NCBI RefSeq assembly: GCF_002355595.1
Contig: NZ_AP017422.1
Location: 2,852,001-2,916,000 of the forward strand
From: Filimonas lacunae
GTDB taxonomy: Bacteria; Bacteroidota; Bacteroidia; Chitinophagales; Chitinophagaceae
Length of the DNA stretch: 64,000 bases
Direction of reading: 5' to 3'
Of the stretch, positions 52,551 to 62,827 are shown piece after piece (position 1 is the stretch's first letter; each line of letters opens with the position of its first letter). The notes beneath the pieces were generated by a model, which saw only the letters and a list, made by a program, of their open reading frames with translations, had not been told where the DNA came from and made no database searches. The position numbers and the translations under genes are program-made.

Positions 52551-55163
52551 TTAATCTGTTGACTCTTCCGTTTCTGCCGGATTGCTATTTTCTTCTGCAC
52601 CACCATTTTCGATTTCGCCACTTGCAGCTTCTCCATTTTCGGATACGCCGTTTTCGCCGTTTTCTTCAGTGGCAGCTACTACTTCTTCCTCTTCAATTTT
52701 AGATATAGCAGCAATCTCATCTGTTTCATCCAGTTTAATCAGTTTCACGCCTTGTGTTGCCCTGCCAGCTTCTTTGATGCTGTTTATGGCAGTACGAAGG
52801 GTGATGCCTGATTTACAGGTAATGATAAGATCTTCTTTTTCTTCCACATCTACAATTCCTACGAGGTGACCGGTTTTTTCGGTAATGCTGATGGTTTTTA
52901 CCCCTTTACCACCGCGGTTGGTGATACGGTATTCATCCACTGGCGTTCTTTTACCATAGCCTTTCTCGCTTACTACTAATACGGTTTTAGCGGTCTCTTT
53001 TGAGACACATATCATGCCAATAACCTCATCATTCTCGTCGTCAACCTCAATTCCGGTAACGCCTATTGCTCCACGGCCTGTAGTACGAACTTTATCTTCC
53101 GGGAAACGGATAGCACGGCCGCTTTTAATAGCCATCAGAATGTCGTTGTTACCATCAGTCATTCTGGCTTCCAGTAACTGGTCACCTTCTACAATATTAA
53201 TAGCATTCACGCCATTAGCCCGTGGCCTGCTGAATTCTTCCAGTAAGGTCTTTTTAATAATACCTTTCTTGGTACACAGGATAATGTAATGACTGTTTAC
53301 AAACTCTTTATCAGCCAGATTTTTAACATTAATAATGGTTCTTACCTTATCATCTGTTGGGATCTGAATCAGGTTTTGAATAGCACGACCTTTGCCTTGC
53401 TTTTCTCCCTCTGGAATTTCATACACTTTCAACCAATAACAACGGCCTTTTTCGGTAAAGAACATCATGTTATCATGGGTAGATGCCACAAACAGGTGTT
53501 CTACATAATCTTCCTGCCTTGTTTTGCTACCTACTGCGCCTCTGCCGCCTCTGCGTTGCTGACGGTATTCTGTTGCTGAAGTGCGTTTAATATAACCCAG
53601 ATGAGAAATAGTAATTACCACGTTTTCTTCTTCAATCAGGTCTTCAATACGCATTTCATCTGCCATGTATTGAATCTCTGTCTTACGCTTATCGCCAAAT
53701 TTCTCTTTAACCTCTAATAATTCTGTTTTGATCAGGTCATAACGTAAAGCTTCGTTGCCTAACAATTCTTCCAAACGGTTAATCAACGCCATCAGTTCGT
53801 CATATTCTGCCTTAATCTTATCTCTTTCCATGCCTGTTAAACGCTGTAAACGTAATTCCAGGATGGCTTTGGCTTGAATTTCATCAATGCCCCAGCCTGC
53901 TGTTACTAACGCGTCTTTGGCTATATCAGGTGTAGAAGAATTGCGAATTAATGCAATCACTTCATCCAGATGATCAAGCGCAATCAGGTAACCTTGTAAA
54001 ATATGGGCGCGTTCACGGGCCTTCCTTAATTCATATTTGGCACGGCGAATAACCACTTCCATTCTAAACTCAACAAACTCACTGATCAGGTCTCTGAGAT
54101 GCAGAATTCTAGGACGGCCTCTTACAATTGCTACGTTATTAATACCGTAACTGGTTTGTAATTCTGTGTATTTAAAAAGCTGATTTATAACAACTTGTGC
54201 AACTGCGTCTCTTTTTAAAGTTACTACCACACGGGTACCTTCACGCATGTTGCTTTCATTGTTCACATGGGCTATACCCTCTACAATTTTCTCAGTAACT
54301 AATTGACCAATGCGATCTGTTAATGCATCACGGTTTACCTGGTAAGGCACATCGGTAATGATGATTTGTTCACGACCACTGTCTTTGGTTTCAACCGTGC
54401 ACTTACCTCTTAGTACTACGCGGCCACGGCCTGTTAAAAAGCCTTGTTTTACGCCTTCCATACCAAATATGATACCTCCGGTAGGAAAATCGGGCGCTTT
54501 TACATATTGTGTAAGCTCTTCAGCGGTAATTTCTTTGTTTTCTATATAAGCCACACAGCCATCAACTACTTCGCCCAGGTTGTGGGGCAGCATGTTAGTA
54601 GCCATACCTACGGCAATACCACTACTGCCGTTTACCAGCAAATTGGGTATCCGGGTTGGTAATACGGTTGGTTCTTCGAGTGAATCATCGAAGTTAGGTT
54701 GGAAGTCAACAGTTTCCTTTTCAATATCCAGCAGCATGCTTTCTGCTACTTTTTCCAGACGGGCCTCTGTATAACGCATAGCCGCCGCATCATCACCATC
54801 CTGGTTGCCAAAGTTACCCTGACCATCAATCAGTGTATATCTCAGGCTCCATTCCTGGGCCATACGTACCAGGGTGTCGTAAATGGCGCTATCACCGTGC
54901 GGGTGATATTTACCCATTACCTCCCCTACAATACGGGCAGATTTTTTATAAGGCTTGTTACTATGGTTTCCCAACTCATTCATGGCAAATAACACCCGGC
55001 GGTGTACCGGCTTAAAGCCATCTCTTACATCGGGTAACGCACGGCCCACAATAACCGACATAGAATAATCTATGTAGGCCGTTTTCATCTGTTCTTCAAT
55101 ATTCACCAGGATAATGCGGTCATTATCGCTTGTTTCTTGTGGCAATAAATTCTCGTCCATCAT
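52551..55163 (-). CDS. gyrA: DNA gyrase subunit A
   Basis: The breakage-reunion subunit of gyrase, 870 residues. The catalytic tyrosine is Tyr131 ([11 protein letters not shown]). The quinolone-determining region reads [11 protein letters not shown] with Ser92 and Asp96, the susceptible residues at the positions of E. coli Ser83 and Asp87. The GyrA box QRRGGRG is present in the C-terminal beta-pinwheel, which distinguishes it from ParC. The last ~40 residues are a Glu/Asn-rich acidic tail. The TPR gene follows after 22 bp. Confidence 0.97.
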   Translation of the reverse strand: MMDENLLPQETSDNDRIILVNIEEQMKTAYIDYSMSVIVGRALPDVRDGFKPVHRRVLFAMNELGNHSNKPYKKSARIVGEVMGKYHPHGDSAIYDTLVRMAQEWSLRYTLIDGQGNFGNQDGDDAAAMRYTEARLEKVAESMLLDIEKETVDFQPNFDDSLEEPTVLPTRIPNLLVNGSSGIAVGMATNMLPHNLGEVVDGCVAYIENKEITAEELTQYVKAPDFPTGGIIFGMEGVKQGFLTGRGRVVLRGKCTVETKDSGREQIIITDVPYQVNRDALTDRIGQLVTEKIVEGIAHVNNESNMREGTRVVVTLKRDAVAQVVINQLFKYTELQTSYGINNVAIVRGRPRILHLRDLISEFVEFRMEVVIRRAKYELRKARERAHILQGYLIALDHLDEVIALIRNSSTPDIAKDALVTAGWGIDEIQAKAILELRLQRLTGMERDKIKAEYDELMALINRLEELLGNEALRYDLIKTELLEVKEKFGDKRKTEIQYMADEMRIEDLIEEENVVITISHLGYIKRTSATEYRQQRRGGRGAVGSKTRQEDYVEHLFVASTHDNMMFFTEKGRCYWLKVYEIPEGEKQGKGRAIQNLIQIPTDDKVRTIINVKNLADKEFVNSHYIILCTKKGIIKKTLLEEFSRPRANGVNAINIVEGDQLLEARMTDGNNDILMAIKSGRAIRFPEDKVRTTGRGAIGVTGIEVDDENDEVIGMICVSKETAKTVLVVSEKGYGKRTPVDEYRITNRGGKGVKTISITEKTGHLVGIVDVEEKEDLIITCKSGITLRTAINSIKEAGRATQGVKLIKLDETDEIAAISKIEEEEVVAATEENGENGVSENGEAASGEIENGGAEENSNPAETEESTD

Positions 55164-55288
55164 TGAATGTGCTTCTGTAGATTTTATGTTATAGAAACCG
55201 ATCGGCGAAGATAGCTATTTTTTATGTTAACTGATTGTTCACAATAAAAGGCACGACAAGTGCATTATATATACAAACAGGCTTATTT

Positions 55289-56656
55289 ATGAGTACTTAT
55301 CGTCTATTACGGAACAATAAGGAAACAGGACCCTATAATGTGGAACAATTAAGAGTGATGGGGCTAAAAGCATACGACCTTATTTGGGTAGAGGGCAAAA
55401 GTGCTGCCTGGCGATATCCTGGAGAATTGCCGGAAATGGCAGATTTTGCTCCTGCTGTGGAGGAACAGCCTTACGACCGTTTTTACCGGAAAACGGCCAA
55501 ACCCGGCAAACCTCGGTTTAGAATTAAGGCTGATTGGCGGAAAATTGATGAAAATATAACACCGGCGATAGAGAAAGCTGTTACGCCGACTGCAATCCTG
55601 TTGCAGGAAATGCCTGTTATACCCCAGGAAAAAACGGCTATTCCTTCTATGGCACCAATAACACCTCATCAGCCGACTGTTCCTCTTGTTGTTTCCCAAA
55701 TTGTAGGCAATAGCGAACTGCAGGATGAAAAGATGGTTCCTCAAACAAAATACAGCGAATCGCTGGATATCATAAAAGAACGGTATAGCCAAACTGTATT
55801 GGGTAGAAAACATTCTGGTTTAAAAGCCAGTTTTGCTCGTTATGCCCTGCTGGTTGGATTGTTTCCGGTACTGGCTGCCGGCATCTGGATTGGTAGCAGC
55901 TGGAACAACCAGCATAAGCTGGAAACGATTAATACCACTGAGCCGGTAAAAGAACGTGTTTCTACTCCTGCAGCTGAACCGGCTGTTTTGCAGCCTTCTG
56001 TTAACGAGCCGGCCCCGACCCAACCGGAAGCAGTTCCGGAAATGCGAACTGTTGCTAATACAATACCGGCTACTCAAAACCGGGTTACTACTGTTACACC
56101 TCCTTTTACTGTTAATACTGGTAAGCGGGTGGCTACCACTGTGGCCGCTGTCACTAAAAAAACAGTGCTTACTGCTGCTGTTGCCACACTGCCTGCTAAT
56201 AAAGGTAAATGGACTAAGCCTGTTCAGAATGTTACTGGTGCACCTGTAACACAGGCGGTTTATCATAATAGTACGCCTGTTACTAAAACGACCGATGGGC
56301 CTGCTACCGTTTCTGTTTCCCAAAACTACGCTCCTGTTACTGTTGCCAGTAAAAACAAGATCACCGATTATGTTTCGGTAAGGGATGAGGTAGAGCAAAT
56401 GGATAACAATAATAAGCAGGTGCGTTTGCATGTAAACAATAAAAGTAATATCCCGGTAGACCTGGTGGTGCTGGACCTGCAATATTATGATAGCAATGGC
56501 AAGTTTAAAAAAGGCGAAACTTTATATGTAAACAATCTTTCTGCACAGGACGAAGTGGTGCTGAACGCCCCTATGGCTAAAAACGGGCAACGTGTAGATT
56601 ATAAAGTGGCTCTTTTAAGTATTGAAAAGAAAGGTGTTTACCTGATTGCTGAATAA
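55289..56656 (+). CDS. GYF_2/DUF4339-domain membrane protein
   Basis: Start at 55289 (MSTYRLLRNNKETGPYNVEQL); the frame extends upstream but this ATG begins the domain. Residues 1-50 form a GYF_2-like domain (ETGPYNVEQLRVMGL ... IWVEGKSAAW). A linker and a single membrane helix (about 181-200) are followed by a long Thr/Val/Pro-rich low-complexity stretch (205-355) and a C-terminal beta domain. The domain order suggests a cytoplasmic reader domain with an extracytoplasmic tail. The gene is divergent from gyrA. Function unknown. Confidence 0.72.
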   Translation: MSTYRLLRNNKETGPYNVEQLRVMGLKAYDLIWVEGKSAAWRYPGELPEMADFAPAVEEQPYDRFYRKTAKPGKPRFRIKADWRKIDENITPAIEKAVTPTAILLQEMPVIPQEKTAIPSMAPITPHQPTVPLVVSQIVGNSELQDEKMVPQTKYSESLDIIKERYSQTVLGRKHSGLKASFARYALLVGLFPVLAAGIWIGSSWNNQHKLETINTTEPVKERVSTPAAEPAVLQPSVNEPAPTQPEAVPEMRTVANTIPATQNRVTTVTPPFTVNTGKRVATTVAAVTKKTVLTAAVATLPANKGKWTKPVQNVTGAPVTQAVYHNSTPVTKTTDGPATVSVSQNYAPVTVASKNKITDYVSVRDEVEQMDNNNKQVRLHVNNKSNIPVDLVVLDLQYYDSNGKFKKGETLYVNNLSAQDEVVLNAPMAKNGQRVDYKVALLSIEKKGVYLIAE

Positions 56657-56710
56657 TAAATAGCCTGCCTGTTATGTGTTTGTTTCAGGATAACAGGTGT
56701 ATCTTAAAGT

Positions 56711-58030
56711 ATGAAACACATTTTACTTTTTGGTGCGGGCAAATCGGCAACTGTACTTATTCAATATTTATTACGGTTATCTCAGCAATTGCAGTGGCGG
56801 GTAACTATTGTAGATGGCAACGCCGGTAGCATACAGGAAAAGATCATGGGCAATTACCCGCTGGTAAAAGGTGCAATTATTAACCTGGAAAATGAGACGG
56901 AAAGAGTAGCTTACATCCAGGAAAGCGACCTGGTTATTTCTTTAATGCCACCTGCTTTGCATATTATTATCGCCCGCGATTGTGTTTCGTTCAAAAAACA
57001 TTTGCTTACAGCTTCTTATATAGATGATAGTATGCGGGCTTTGCAGCCGGCTATTGAGCAAAACGACTTGTTGTTTTTATGTGAAATGGGTTTAGATCCT
57101 GGTATCGATCACATGAGTGCAGGGCGGCTTATCCATTCTATTCACACGCAACAGGGCATTATCAGCTCTTTTCAATCACATTGTGGAGGGCTGGTTGCCC
57201 CTGAAAATGACACCAACCCCTGGCATTATAAAATAAGCTGGAATCCACGTAATGTGGTAATGGCAGGTAAATCCGGTGCGGTCTACAAACAAAATAATGA
57301 AATAGTAAGTGTACCCTATTCTTCGCTTTTTGCAAAGAACGAAACGGTATCTATCCCACATTTTCAATCTTATGTATGTTACCCTAACCGGGATTCTCTT
57401 TCTTATATCGGGCTATATGATTTGCAAAAGGCGCATACGTTTGTAAGAACCACTTTGCGGCATCCTCATTTTTGCATAGGCTGGCGTTTTATAGTGGACT
57501 GGCAGCTTACAAATGAAGAAAAAGTGTATGCTACAGATGGGCTTAGCATTCAGGGATTCTTTCTCCAACATTTCAGCAGCCTGCACATTGATTCAGCTTA
57601 TGAATTGAAGCCGGATACCATAATATATAATCAGCTGGTGTATCTGGGACTGAACGACAATAATACACTTATTAACAAGGGACTTTGCAGCGCTGCAGAT
57701 GTGTTGCAATGGCTGCTGGAAACAAGGCTGCCCTTATTACCTGATGATAAAGATCTGGTGGTAATGATGCATGAGCTGAAATATACAATACAGAACCAGT
57801 CATTCCGCGCAAAAAGCTATTTAGTAGTTGAAGGTAAAGATGACAGTTATACAGCCATGGCCCAAACGGTAGGTTTACCGCTGGGTATTGCTGCTAAATT
57901 GATATTGGAAGGAGTTATTCGCTTAACCGGTTTACATATTCCCTTATCTCCTGTTATATACCATCCTGTTTTGAGCGAACTGGAAACAGAAGGGATACGT
58001 TTTACTGAGGAGGTTGAATTATTATCGTAG
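56711..58030 (+). CDS. Saccharopine dehydrogenase family protein
   Basis: The 439-residue protein has an N-terminal NAD(P)-binding motif LFGAGKSATVLIQYLL and LVISLMPPALH, followed by the saccharopine dehydrogenase C-terminal domain with CEMGLDPGIDHMSA and SHCGGLVAPE. By family it splits or makes saccharopine in lysine catabolism (glutamate-forming type). The partner lysine-ketoglutarate reductase is not next to it, so the direction of the reaction is inferred. It ends 5 bp from the convergent DUF1501 gene. Confidence 0.88.
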   Translation: MKHILLFGAGKSATVLIQYLLRLSQQLQWRVTIVDGNAGSIQEKIMGNYPLVKGAIINLENETERVAYIQESDLVISLMPPALHIIIARDCVSFKKHLLTASYIDDSMRALQPAIEQNDLLFLCEMGLDPGIDHMSAGRLIHSIHTQQGIISSFQSHCGGLVAPENDTNPWHYKISWNPRNVVMAGKSGAVYKQNNEIVSVPYSSLFAKNETVSIPHFQSYVCYPNRDSLSYIGLYDLQKAHTFVRTTLRHPHFCIGWRFIVDWQLTNEEKVYATDGLSIQGFFLQHFSSLHIDSAYELKPDTIIYNQLVYLGLNDNNTLINKGLCSAADVLQWLLETRLPLLPDDKDLVVMMHELKYTIQNQSFRAKSYLVVEGKDDSYTAMAQTVGLPLGIAAKLILEGVIRLTGLHIPLSPVIYHPVLSELETEGIRFTEEVELLS

Positions 58031-58035
58031 CTGTT

Positions 58036-59319
58036 TTATACTATGGGTAATAACGGAAATTTACCATAAAGTACCTGTTCTGATTGTGCAGGTGACAGTT
58101 TGAGCCATTGTTGTAGTAAAGTGGCATACAAGCTTCTGAAATCGTGCTGCATGGCTATGTTATCATTTTCAGTAGCATGTTCCGGCAAGGTTGGATTTTT
58201 ACCAACAATAGTGCCTTTTACCTTGTTGCCAAAATAAAATACCGGGGCTGCAGCTCCATGGTCTGTTCCGCCACTGGCATTAGAGCGAATCCTGCGTCCG
58301 AATTCGGAAAAGGTTACGCCCATTACTTTATCCCCTACTTTTAAATAGTCAAGGTCTTTCATAAAAGCATACACTGCATCAGACAATTTTTTTAATACCA
58401 CAGCATGTGTACCAGTGGTGGTGTCTTTGCTGATCACCTGGCTTGAATGTATGTCAAACCCGCCCAGGCTTACCAGGTAGATTTTAGTTTGTAAGCCACC
58501 TGCAATAAGGCGGGCTACAATTTTTAACTGGTCGGCCAGTGCATTGGTTCCTTGCGCAGGATATTGGCTGTATTGTTTGGGAACTTTAGTGGCTGCTGTT
58601 TTAATAACAGTGGAATATTGGTCTGTTTTAACGCTTACGTTTTGCAGATAATCCAATTGTTCGCCCAGGCGGGTCGATTTATCTATTTCGCTTTTACCTT
58701 CCACCAGGTTATAGAAAGAGGTTGGATTACTAATTGCCAAGCCCATATTATAAGCTGGCCCCATAAATGTTTCTGAAACAATAGAACCTACTTGTATGGC
58801 CAAGGGATCAGGCATAACTGTACTGGGGTATTTTTCCGGAAATTCGGGATATACCTGGTCCAGATAACGACCTGCCCAGCCAGTGGTAATTATTTTAGCG
58901 GAATCAGAGCCTGTCATCCATATGTCTGACGATCTGAAATGTGAAAAATTGGGTTGAGGGTATCCTACTGCCTGTATAATACCGGCTTTGCCTTCTTTCA
59001 TTAATTGATGCATAGAGGCCATAGCAGGATGAAGGCCGGTTTGTTCTGTTCCGGAAAGAGAGAGCAGCTTGTTTTCGGGAAGTGCAATATTGCTTCTGGC
59101 TGCCTGGTAAGCACTGTATTGACTGATGGGGATCACCGTGTTTAAGCCATCGTTGCCACCACTTAGTTGTACCAATACTAATATATGATCGTTATCAGCA
59201 CCATAACTGGCAGCATGCATCAGTGAGGTGCCAGCGAATGCTTTTAATGAAAAGCCATTTAAAAGATAAGGTAACAGTACACCAGCGGCTGTATTTTTTA
59301 AAAAGTCTCTTCTTTTCAT
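58036..59319 (-). CDS. DUF1501 domain-containing secreted protein
   Basis: The Tat-like signal MKRRDFLKNTAAGVLLPYLL suggests export in folded form. The 427-residue body shows LVQLSGGNDGLNTVIP, HPAM and SHFRSSDIWMTGS, then a TFSEFGRRIRSNASGGTDHG block, all typical of DUF1501 (alkaline-phosphatase-like fold, sulfatase relatives). It lies 18 bp after the DUF1800 gene in one transcript, a pairing conserved in many Bacteroidota and Planctomycetota. Enzymatic function is unproven. Confidence 0.9.
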   Translation of the reverse strand: MKRRDFLKNTAAGVLLPYLLNGFSLKAFAGTSLMHAASYGADNDHILVLVQLSGGNDGLNTVIPISQYSAYQAARSNIALPENKLLSLSGTEQTGLHPAMASMHQLMKEGKAGIIQAVGYPQPNFSHFRSSDIWMTGSDSAKIITTGWAGRYLDQVYPEFPEKYPSTVMPDPLAIQVGSIVSETFMGPAYNMGLAISNPTSFYNLVEGKSEIDKSTRLGEQLDYLQNVSVKTDQYSTVIKTAATKVPKQYSQYPAQGTNALADQLKIVARLIAGGLQTKIYLVSLGGFDIHSSQVISKDTTTGTHAVVLKKLSDAVYAFMKDLDYLKVGDKVMGVTFSEFGRRIRSNASGGTDHGAAAPVFYFGNKVKGTIVGKNPTLPEHATENDNIAMQHDFRSLYATLLQQWLKLSPAQSEQVLYGKFPLLPIV

Positions 59320-59337
59320 TTGTTCACGGTTATAAAA

Positions 59338-60975
59338 TTAGCATAATTGATACTGTGGCAAGCTTACCAGGTATTTATATAAATTGTTTAACCTGTTCAA
59401 TACATTATTGCGAATGGTTTTGTCGTCCGGCTTTTGCAACATTTGCAGCCAGGCCTGTGTCCAGTAATGATCGCCCATATTGCCCTGCATGTTAGTCAAT
59501 AAAATAGAATTCTTTATCTGGGTTCTTTCCGTTTCTGAAAGGTTACAGGGATATAGCAATTGAATTGAATCATTAATAAGTACATCTGGCTGCGACGGAT
59601 CAGATGTCTTTTTGGCAAACTCAATAATGTCTACCCGGGCAATACAATTTTCCTGGAAATTAATGCCCTGTTGTATCACAGATATGGCAAACCTGCTTCT
59701 TTTGGGATAGGTGTCTGAATTGATCCAAAGCTTATCGTACAAGGGCTCCTGGTACCAGGAAGGCCAACCTGCTACATTGGGAGGGTCGCCGATATTCTGC
59801 TGGGTGGTGGCCGCAAATTGATAGATGCGTTGCACTATCCGGGATTTGCTGACTATATCTATGTCTTTAGATAATTGGATGTCAAATTCTCTGTACATGC
59901 CAGCAGCAAAATCCAGCGGACTTTTTATAATACCTCCCCTGTTGGCCATATCATAAAAATGAGTGCTTTGTAACAGTTGTTGTAACACCGGTTTTATTTC
60001 ATAATTGCTTTTTCGGAAGGTTTGGGCCAGTGGAACAATGATGTTCTTTTCTGTATGTTCGTCTATATGATGATATACAAAAAAGCGGTACAGCTTGCGG
60101 CATATGAAGCAGGATACTTCTTCCTTCGCAAAAATCATATCAAGGAGTTCGTCCAGTTCCTGCTCACCTTCTTTACCTTTACGCCCATGGATCACATGAT
60201 TATTATAAAAGGCAGAAAAGGATTTATCTCCTTCATCATGTTTATCAGGAACAAACTGATAAGTGCCGGTTGTGTTATTAATGGTATATCCTGTTAATAC
60301 TTTTGCGGCTGCTTTTACATCTGCTTCTGTGTAATGCGACCCGGGGCCTTTGCCCACTGTAAATAGTTCCTGTAACTCCCGTGCATAGTTTTCGTCTGGC
60401 GCTTTTTTTGTGTTTTGGGCACCATTCAGATAGCGAAGCATGGCTGCATTAATGCTTATCTGTTTCACCAGGGTTTTAAAATTACCCAATGCATGATCCC
60501 GTAACAGGGCATTGTATTGGTAGGCCATATAACTGCCTACTATCCGTGTTTCTGTAACAAAATGGTTATGCAAGAAAACTACCATTTTTTCCCGGATGGT
60601 TCTGGACTGGAACAGCATCTGCCCTGTCCACCATATCTTTAAGGAATTCTGTCTTTTGAAGTTTTGTGTGCCAACAGATTTCACCACATTTACCCATGTT
60701 TCGCCTGCGGGCACGTCCGGATCAGTAAAGTTGATATCGTTGTAATCATTTACCGGTGGTAATGGTGCTGGTTCCGCAGTGTTGATGAGTATTGATACAC
60801 ATTGTGCTACTGACAGCCGGGCAAAGTCTTTTACATCAGCTGGTTTTGCTCCAAACTGGGTTCGTTTTAACAGATGCCGGGCTTCTGCTTCTGTCCATTT
60901 TCCTTTAAATGGTTTCAAACCACTATTCACTGGTGGTGTTTTTGATTGAGCATACTTTGCATGAGTATATGCCAT
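59338..60975 (-). CDS. DUF1800 domain-containing protein
   Basis: The 545-residue protein contains the DUF1800 signatures LLKRTQFGAKPADV near the N-terminus, NYARELQELFTVG in the middle, and PPNVAGWPSWYQ later. No signal peptide is evident at this start, although the partner DUF1501 protein has one. The two genes are adjacent and co-directional (18-bp gap), and the DUF1800-DUF1501 pair probably works as a unit in the envelope. Function unknown. Confidence 0.9.
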   Translation of the reverse strand: MAYTHAKYAQSKTPPVNSGLKPFKGKWTEAEARHLLKRTQFGAKPADVKDFARLSVAQCVSILINTAEPAPLPPVNDYNDINFTDPDVPAGETWVNVVKSVGTQNFKRQNSLKIWWTGQMLFQSRTIREKMVVFLHNHFVTETRIVGSYMAYQYNALLRDHALGNFKTLVKQISINAAMLRYLNGAQNTKKAPDENYARELQELFTVGKGPGSHYTEADVKAAAKVLTGYTINNTTGTYQFVPDKHDEGDKSFSAFYNNHVIHGRKGKEGEQELDELLDMIFAKEEVSCFICRKLYRFFVYHHIDEHTEKNIIVPLAQTFRKSNYEIKPVLQQLLQSTHFYDMANRGGIIKSPLDFAAGMYREFDIQLSKDIDIVSKSRIVQRIYQFAATTQQNIGDPPNVAGWPSWYQEPLYDKLWINSDTYPKRSRFAISVIQQGINFQENCIARVDIIEFAKKTSDPSQPDVLINDSIQLLYPCNLSETERTQIKNSILLTNMQGNMGDHYWTQAWLQMLQKPDDKTIRNNVLNRLNNLYKYLVSLPQYQLC

Positions 60976-61056
60976 ACTATATTCTTTCCTTTAAGTGAGC
61001 CTTGTCTTGTCAAGGGGTTTGACAGGGAGACATGCAACAGGTTTAATGGGAGATTA

Positions 61057-61746
61057 TTATAAAGCTGCCAATAAAGTTTTTAATTGTTCTATGCCTTCCG
61101 TGGCCGGGGCTTCTATTGTGGTAATTCTGATACCAGAACGATGTTCTGGTATTGATTTATCTAATATGAATACGGGAATACCGGGTTGTGTGTAGTCTAA
61201 TAAGCCTGCGGCAGGATACACTACTAATGAAGTGCCTATTACTACGAAAATGTCGGCTTCGCTGGTTATTTCTGCTGCTTTGGTTATCAATGGCACGGGT
61301 TCCTCAAACCAAACGATATGTGGTCTTAGCTGGCCGCCATCTTCCGCTTTATCTCCCAAGTTTATATCGCCGGTGATATCGTAAATTTTGTTTTCGTTGC
61401 GTACGCTGCGCATTTTAAATATCTCGCCGTGCAGGTGCAATACGTTTCTGCTGCCGGCTCTTTCATGCAGGTCATCTACGTTTTGGGTGATGATCTGCAT
61501 GTCATATTGGTCCTGCAATTCAGCAAGACCAATATGAGCCGCGTTGGGTTGTACTTTTAATACTTCGCTTCTACGGAAATTATAAAAATCAAGTACCATT
61601 TTGGGGTTGCGTTGCCAGGCGCGTGGGTTGGCTACTTCCTGTGGTTTGTGACCTTCCCATAAGCCACCGTTATCTCTAAAAGTTTTTAAACCGCTTTCTG
61701 CACTGATGCCTGCCCCTGTTAATATTACCAGTTTCTTCTTCGTCAT
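61057..61746 (-). CDS. cobB: Sirtuin (NAD-dependent protein deacylase) lacking the zinc cysteines
   Basis: The 229-residue protein has GAGISAESGLKTFR (11-24), TQNVDDLHERAG (87-98), and catalytic His106 in HLHGE. It has Tyr55 and Arg58 in FYNFRR, matching the YxxR pair that selects succinyl/malonyl groups in class III sirtuins. The segment where four zinc cysteines normally lie (about 111-140) has none, and the whole protein contains no cysteine. It is followed by DUF1800 81 bp downstream and preceded by a DUF4349 gene 27 bp upstream. Confidence 0.9.
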   Translation of the reverse strand: MTKKKLVILTGAGISAESGLKTFRDNGGLWEGHKPQEVANPRAWQRNPKMVLDFYNFRRSEVLKVQPNAAHIGLAELQDQYDMQIITQNVDDLHERAGSRNVLHLHGEIFKMRSVRNENKIYDITGDINLGDKAEDGGQLRPHIVWFEEPVPLITKAAEITSEADIFVVIGTSLVVYPAAGLLDYTQPGIPVFILDKSIPEHRSGIRITTIEAPATEGIEQLKTLLAAL

Positions 61747-61773
61747 ATTCTGTAATTGTTCCTGAGCTTAAAT

Positions 61774-62667
61774 CTACGCATCTTGTATTGATTTTTGCGT
61801 TTTCAAATGGTTTCTTCTTTTGCTAAAATATAGCCATGCAACTATGCCTATGATGGCGAATGGCCATATGGCAACTATAAAAAGGAGTACATTACCTATA
61901 ATGGATAAACCGTTGGTAAAGGACGTGAACAACTGCCATCCATAACCAGGCTGGTCAGGTTGTACGTCGGTGATAACGTTGGGCTGATAGTAGCTCAGGT
62001 TAATGGTGCTGTAAGCTGCCTGCTGCTCCAGCTGGTTTACATGGCCGGTATTGTTTTCTATGGTTTGCTGTACGTTGTTGAGTTGATCCTGTATGGTAAG
62101 TACATCATCCATTTTTCTACTTTCTTTCATCAGTTCCAGGTAGCGTGCACGTACTATTTTTTTAGCTTCTGTGCGGGCTTTGGTGTCGATAATACTGGTG
62201 GTTACATCTTCGGCTGTGATCTCCTTTTCCTTCACAAGAATGCCACGTCCGTTTAAACTACCCAGCAGGCTTTCAAACTGCGCCACAGGAACTTTTATCG
62301 TGAGCGTGTTTTGTACAGTACTTTCTGTTCTTTCCTGTTTTTCGGAAGCTATATAAGCGCCAAAGCTTTTCAGCTGATGATGTAACGCATAGTCAAAGCT
62401 GTCGTAGTTATGTAATTCCAGATTTAAGTGGGCAGTTTTAACCAGTTTCTTATCCCAGTCGGCAGCTATTATGGGCGCGCCGCCTGACTGTAACACGGTA
62501 ACAGAATCGTTGTATGGCAGGGTGTCACTGGCAGATAATTCCTGTATGTTGCCTATGTTGATGCCAGTGCCTGTTGAATCGGACGCTGCTTCTTTTTGTA
62601 ACTCTCCCTGTCCGCATGACATTGCCAGCAAGGCTATTATAGCCATGAAATAGATATACTGTTTCAT
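61774..62667 (-). CDS. DUF4349 lipoprotein
   Basis: The lipobox is LLAMSC (Cys18). The DUF4349 region (about 75-285) begins LVKTAHLNLELHNYDSFD. It includes SEKQERTESTVQNTLTIKVP and a coiled coil (about 160-215, MDDVLTIQDQLNNVQQTIENN), and ends in a membrane helix (about 245-280) followed by a basic tail. The product is a 297-residue, membrane-spanning lipoprotein. It is the first gene of the run that includes the sirtuin. Family function is unknown. Confidence 0.82.
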   Translation of the reverse strand: MKQYIYFMAIIALLAMSCGQGELQKEAASDSTGTGINIGNIQELSASDTLPYNDSVTVLQSGGAPIIAADWDKKLVKTAHLNLELHNYDSFDYALHHQLKSFGAYIASEKQERTESTVQNTLTIKVPVAQFESLLGSLNGRGILVKEKEITAEDVTTSIIDTKARTEAKKIVRARYLELMKESRKMDDVLTIQDQLNNVQQTIENNTGHVNQLEQQAAYSTINLSYYQPNVITDVQPDQPGYGWQLFTSFTNGLSIIGNVLLFIVAIWPFAIIGIVAWLYFSKRRNHLKTQKSIQDA

Positions 62668-62827
62668 AAATGATTGTAGGTTTGGTGTGTGTTTAAGTAG
62701 ATGTTTTGTTGTTAGCAGGCCTGCATCTATTTATTACCAAACAGGGTGTTAAGTAACCAAGTGGTATTGTTAAAGAAAATAGAATTAAAAGAAAGTATTT
62801 ATCTTCCCGCTTTATAAGTGTGCAGTT

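Noticed and set aside
55820-56482. 220-residue minus-strand frame inside the GYF-domain gene
   Set aside because: It is antisense to the low-complexity Thr/Val/Pro stretch and its Arg/Asn/Ser-rich composition is a codon shadow.
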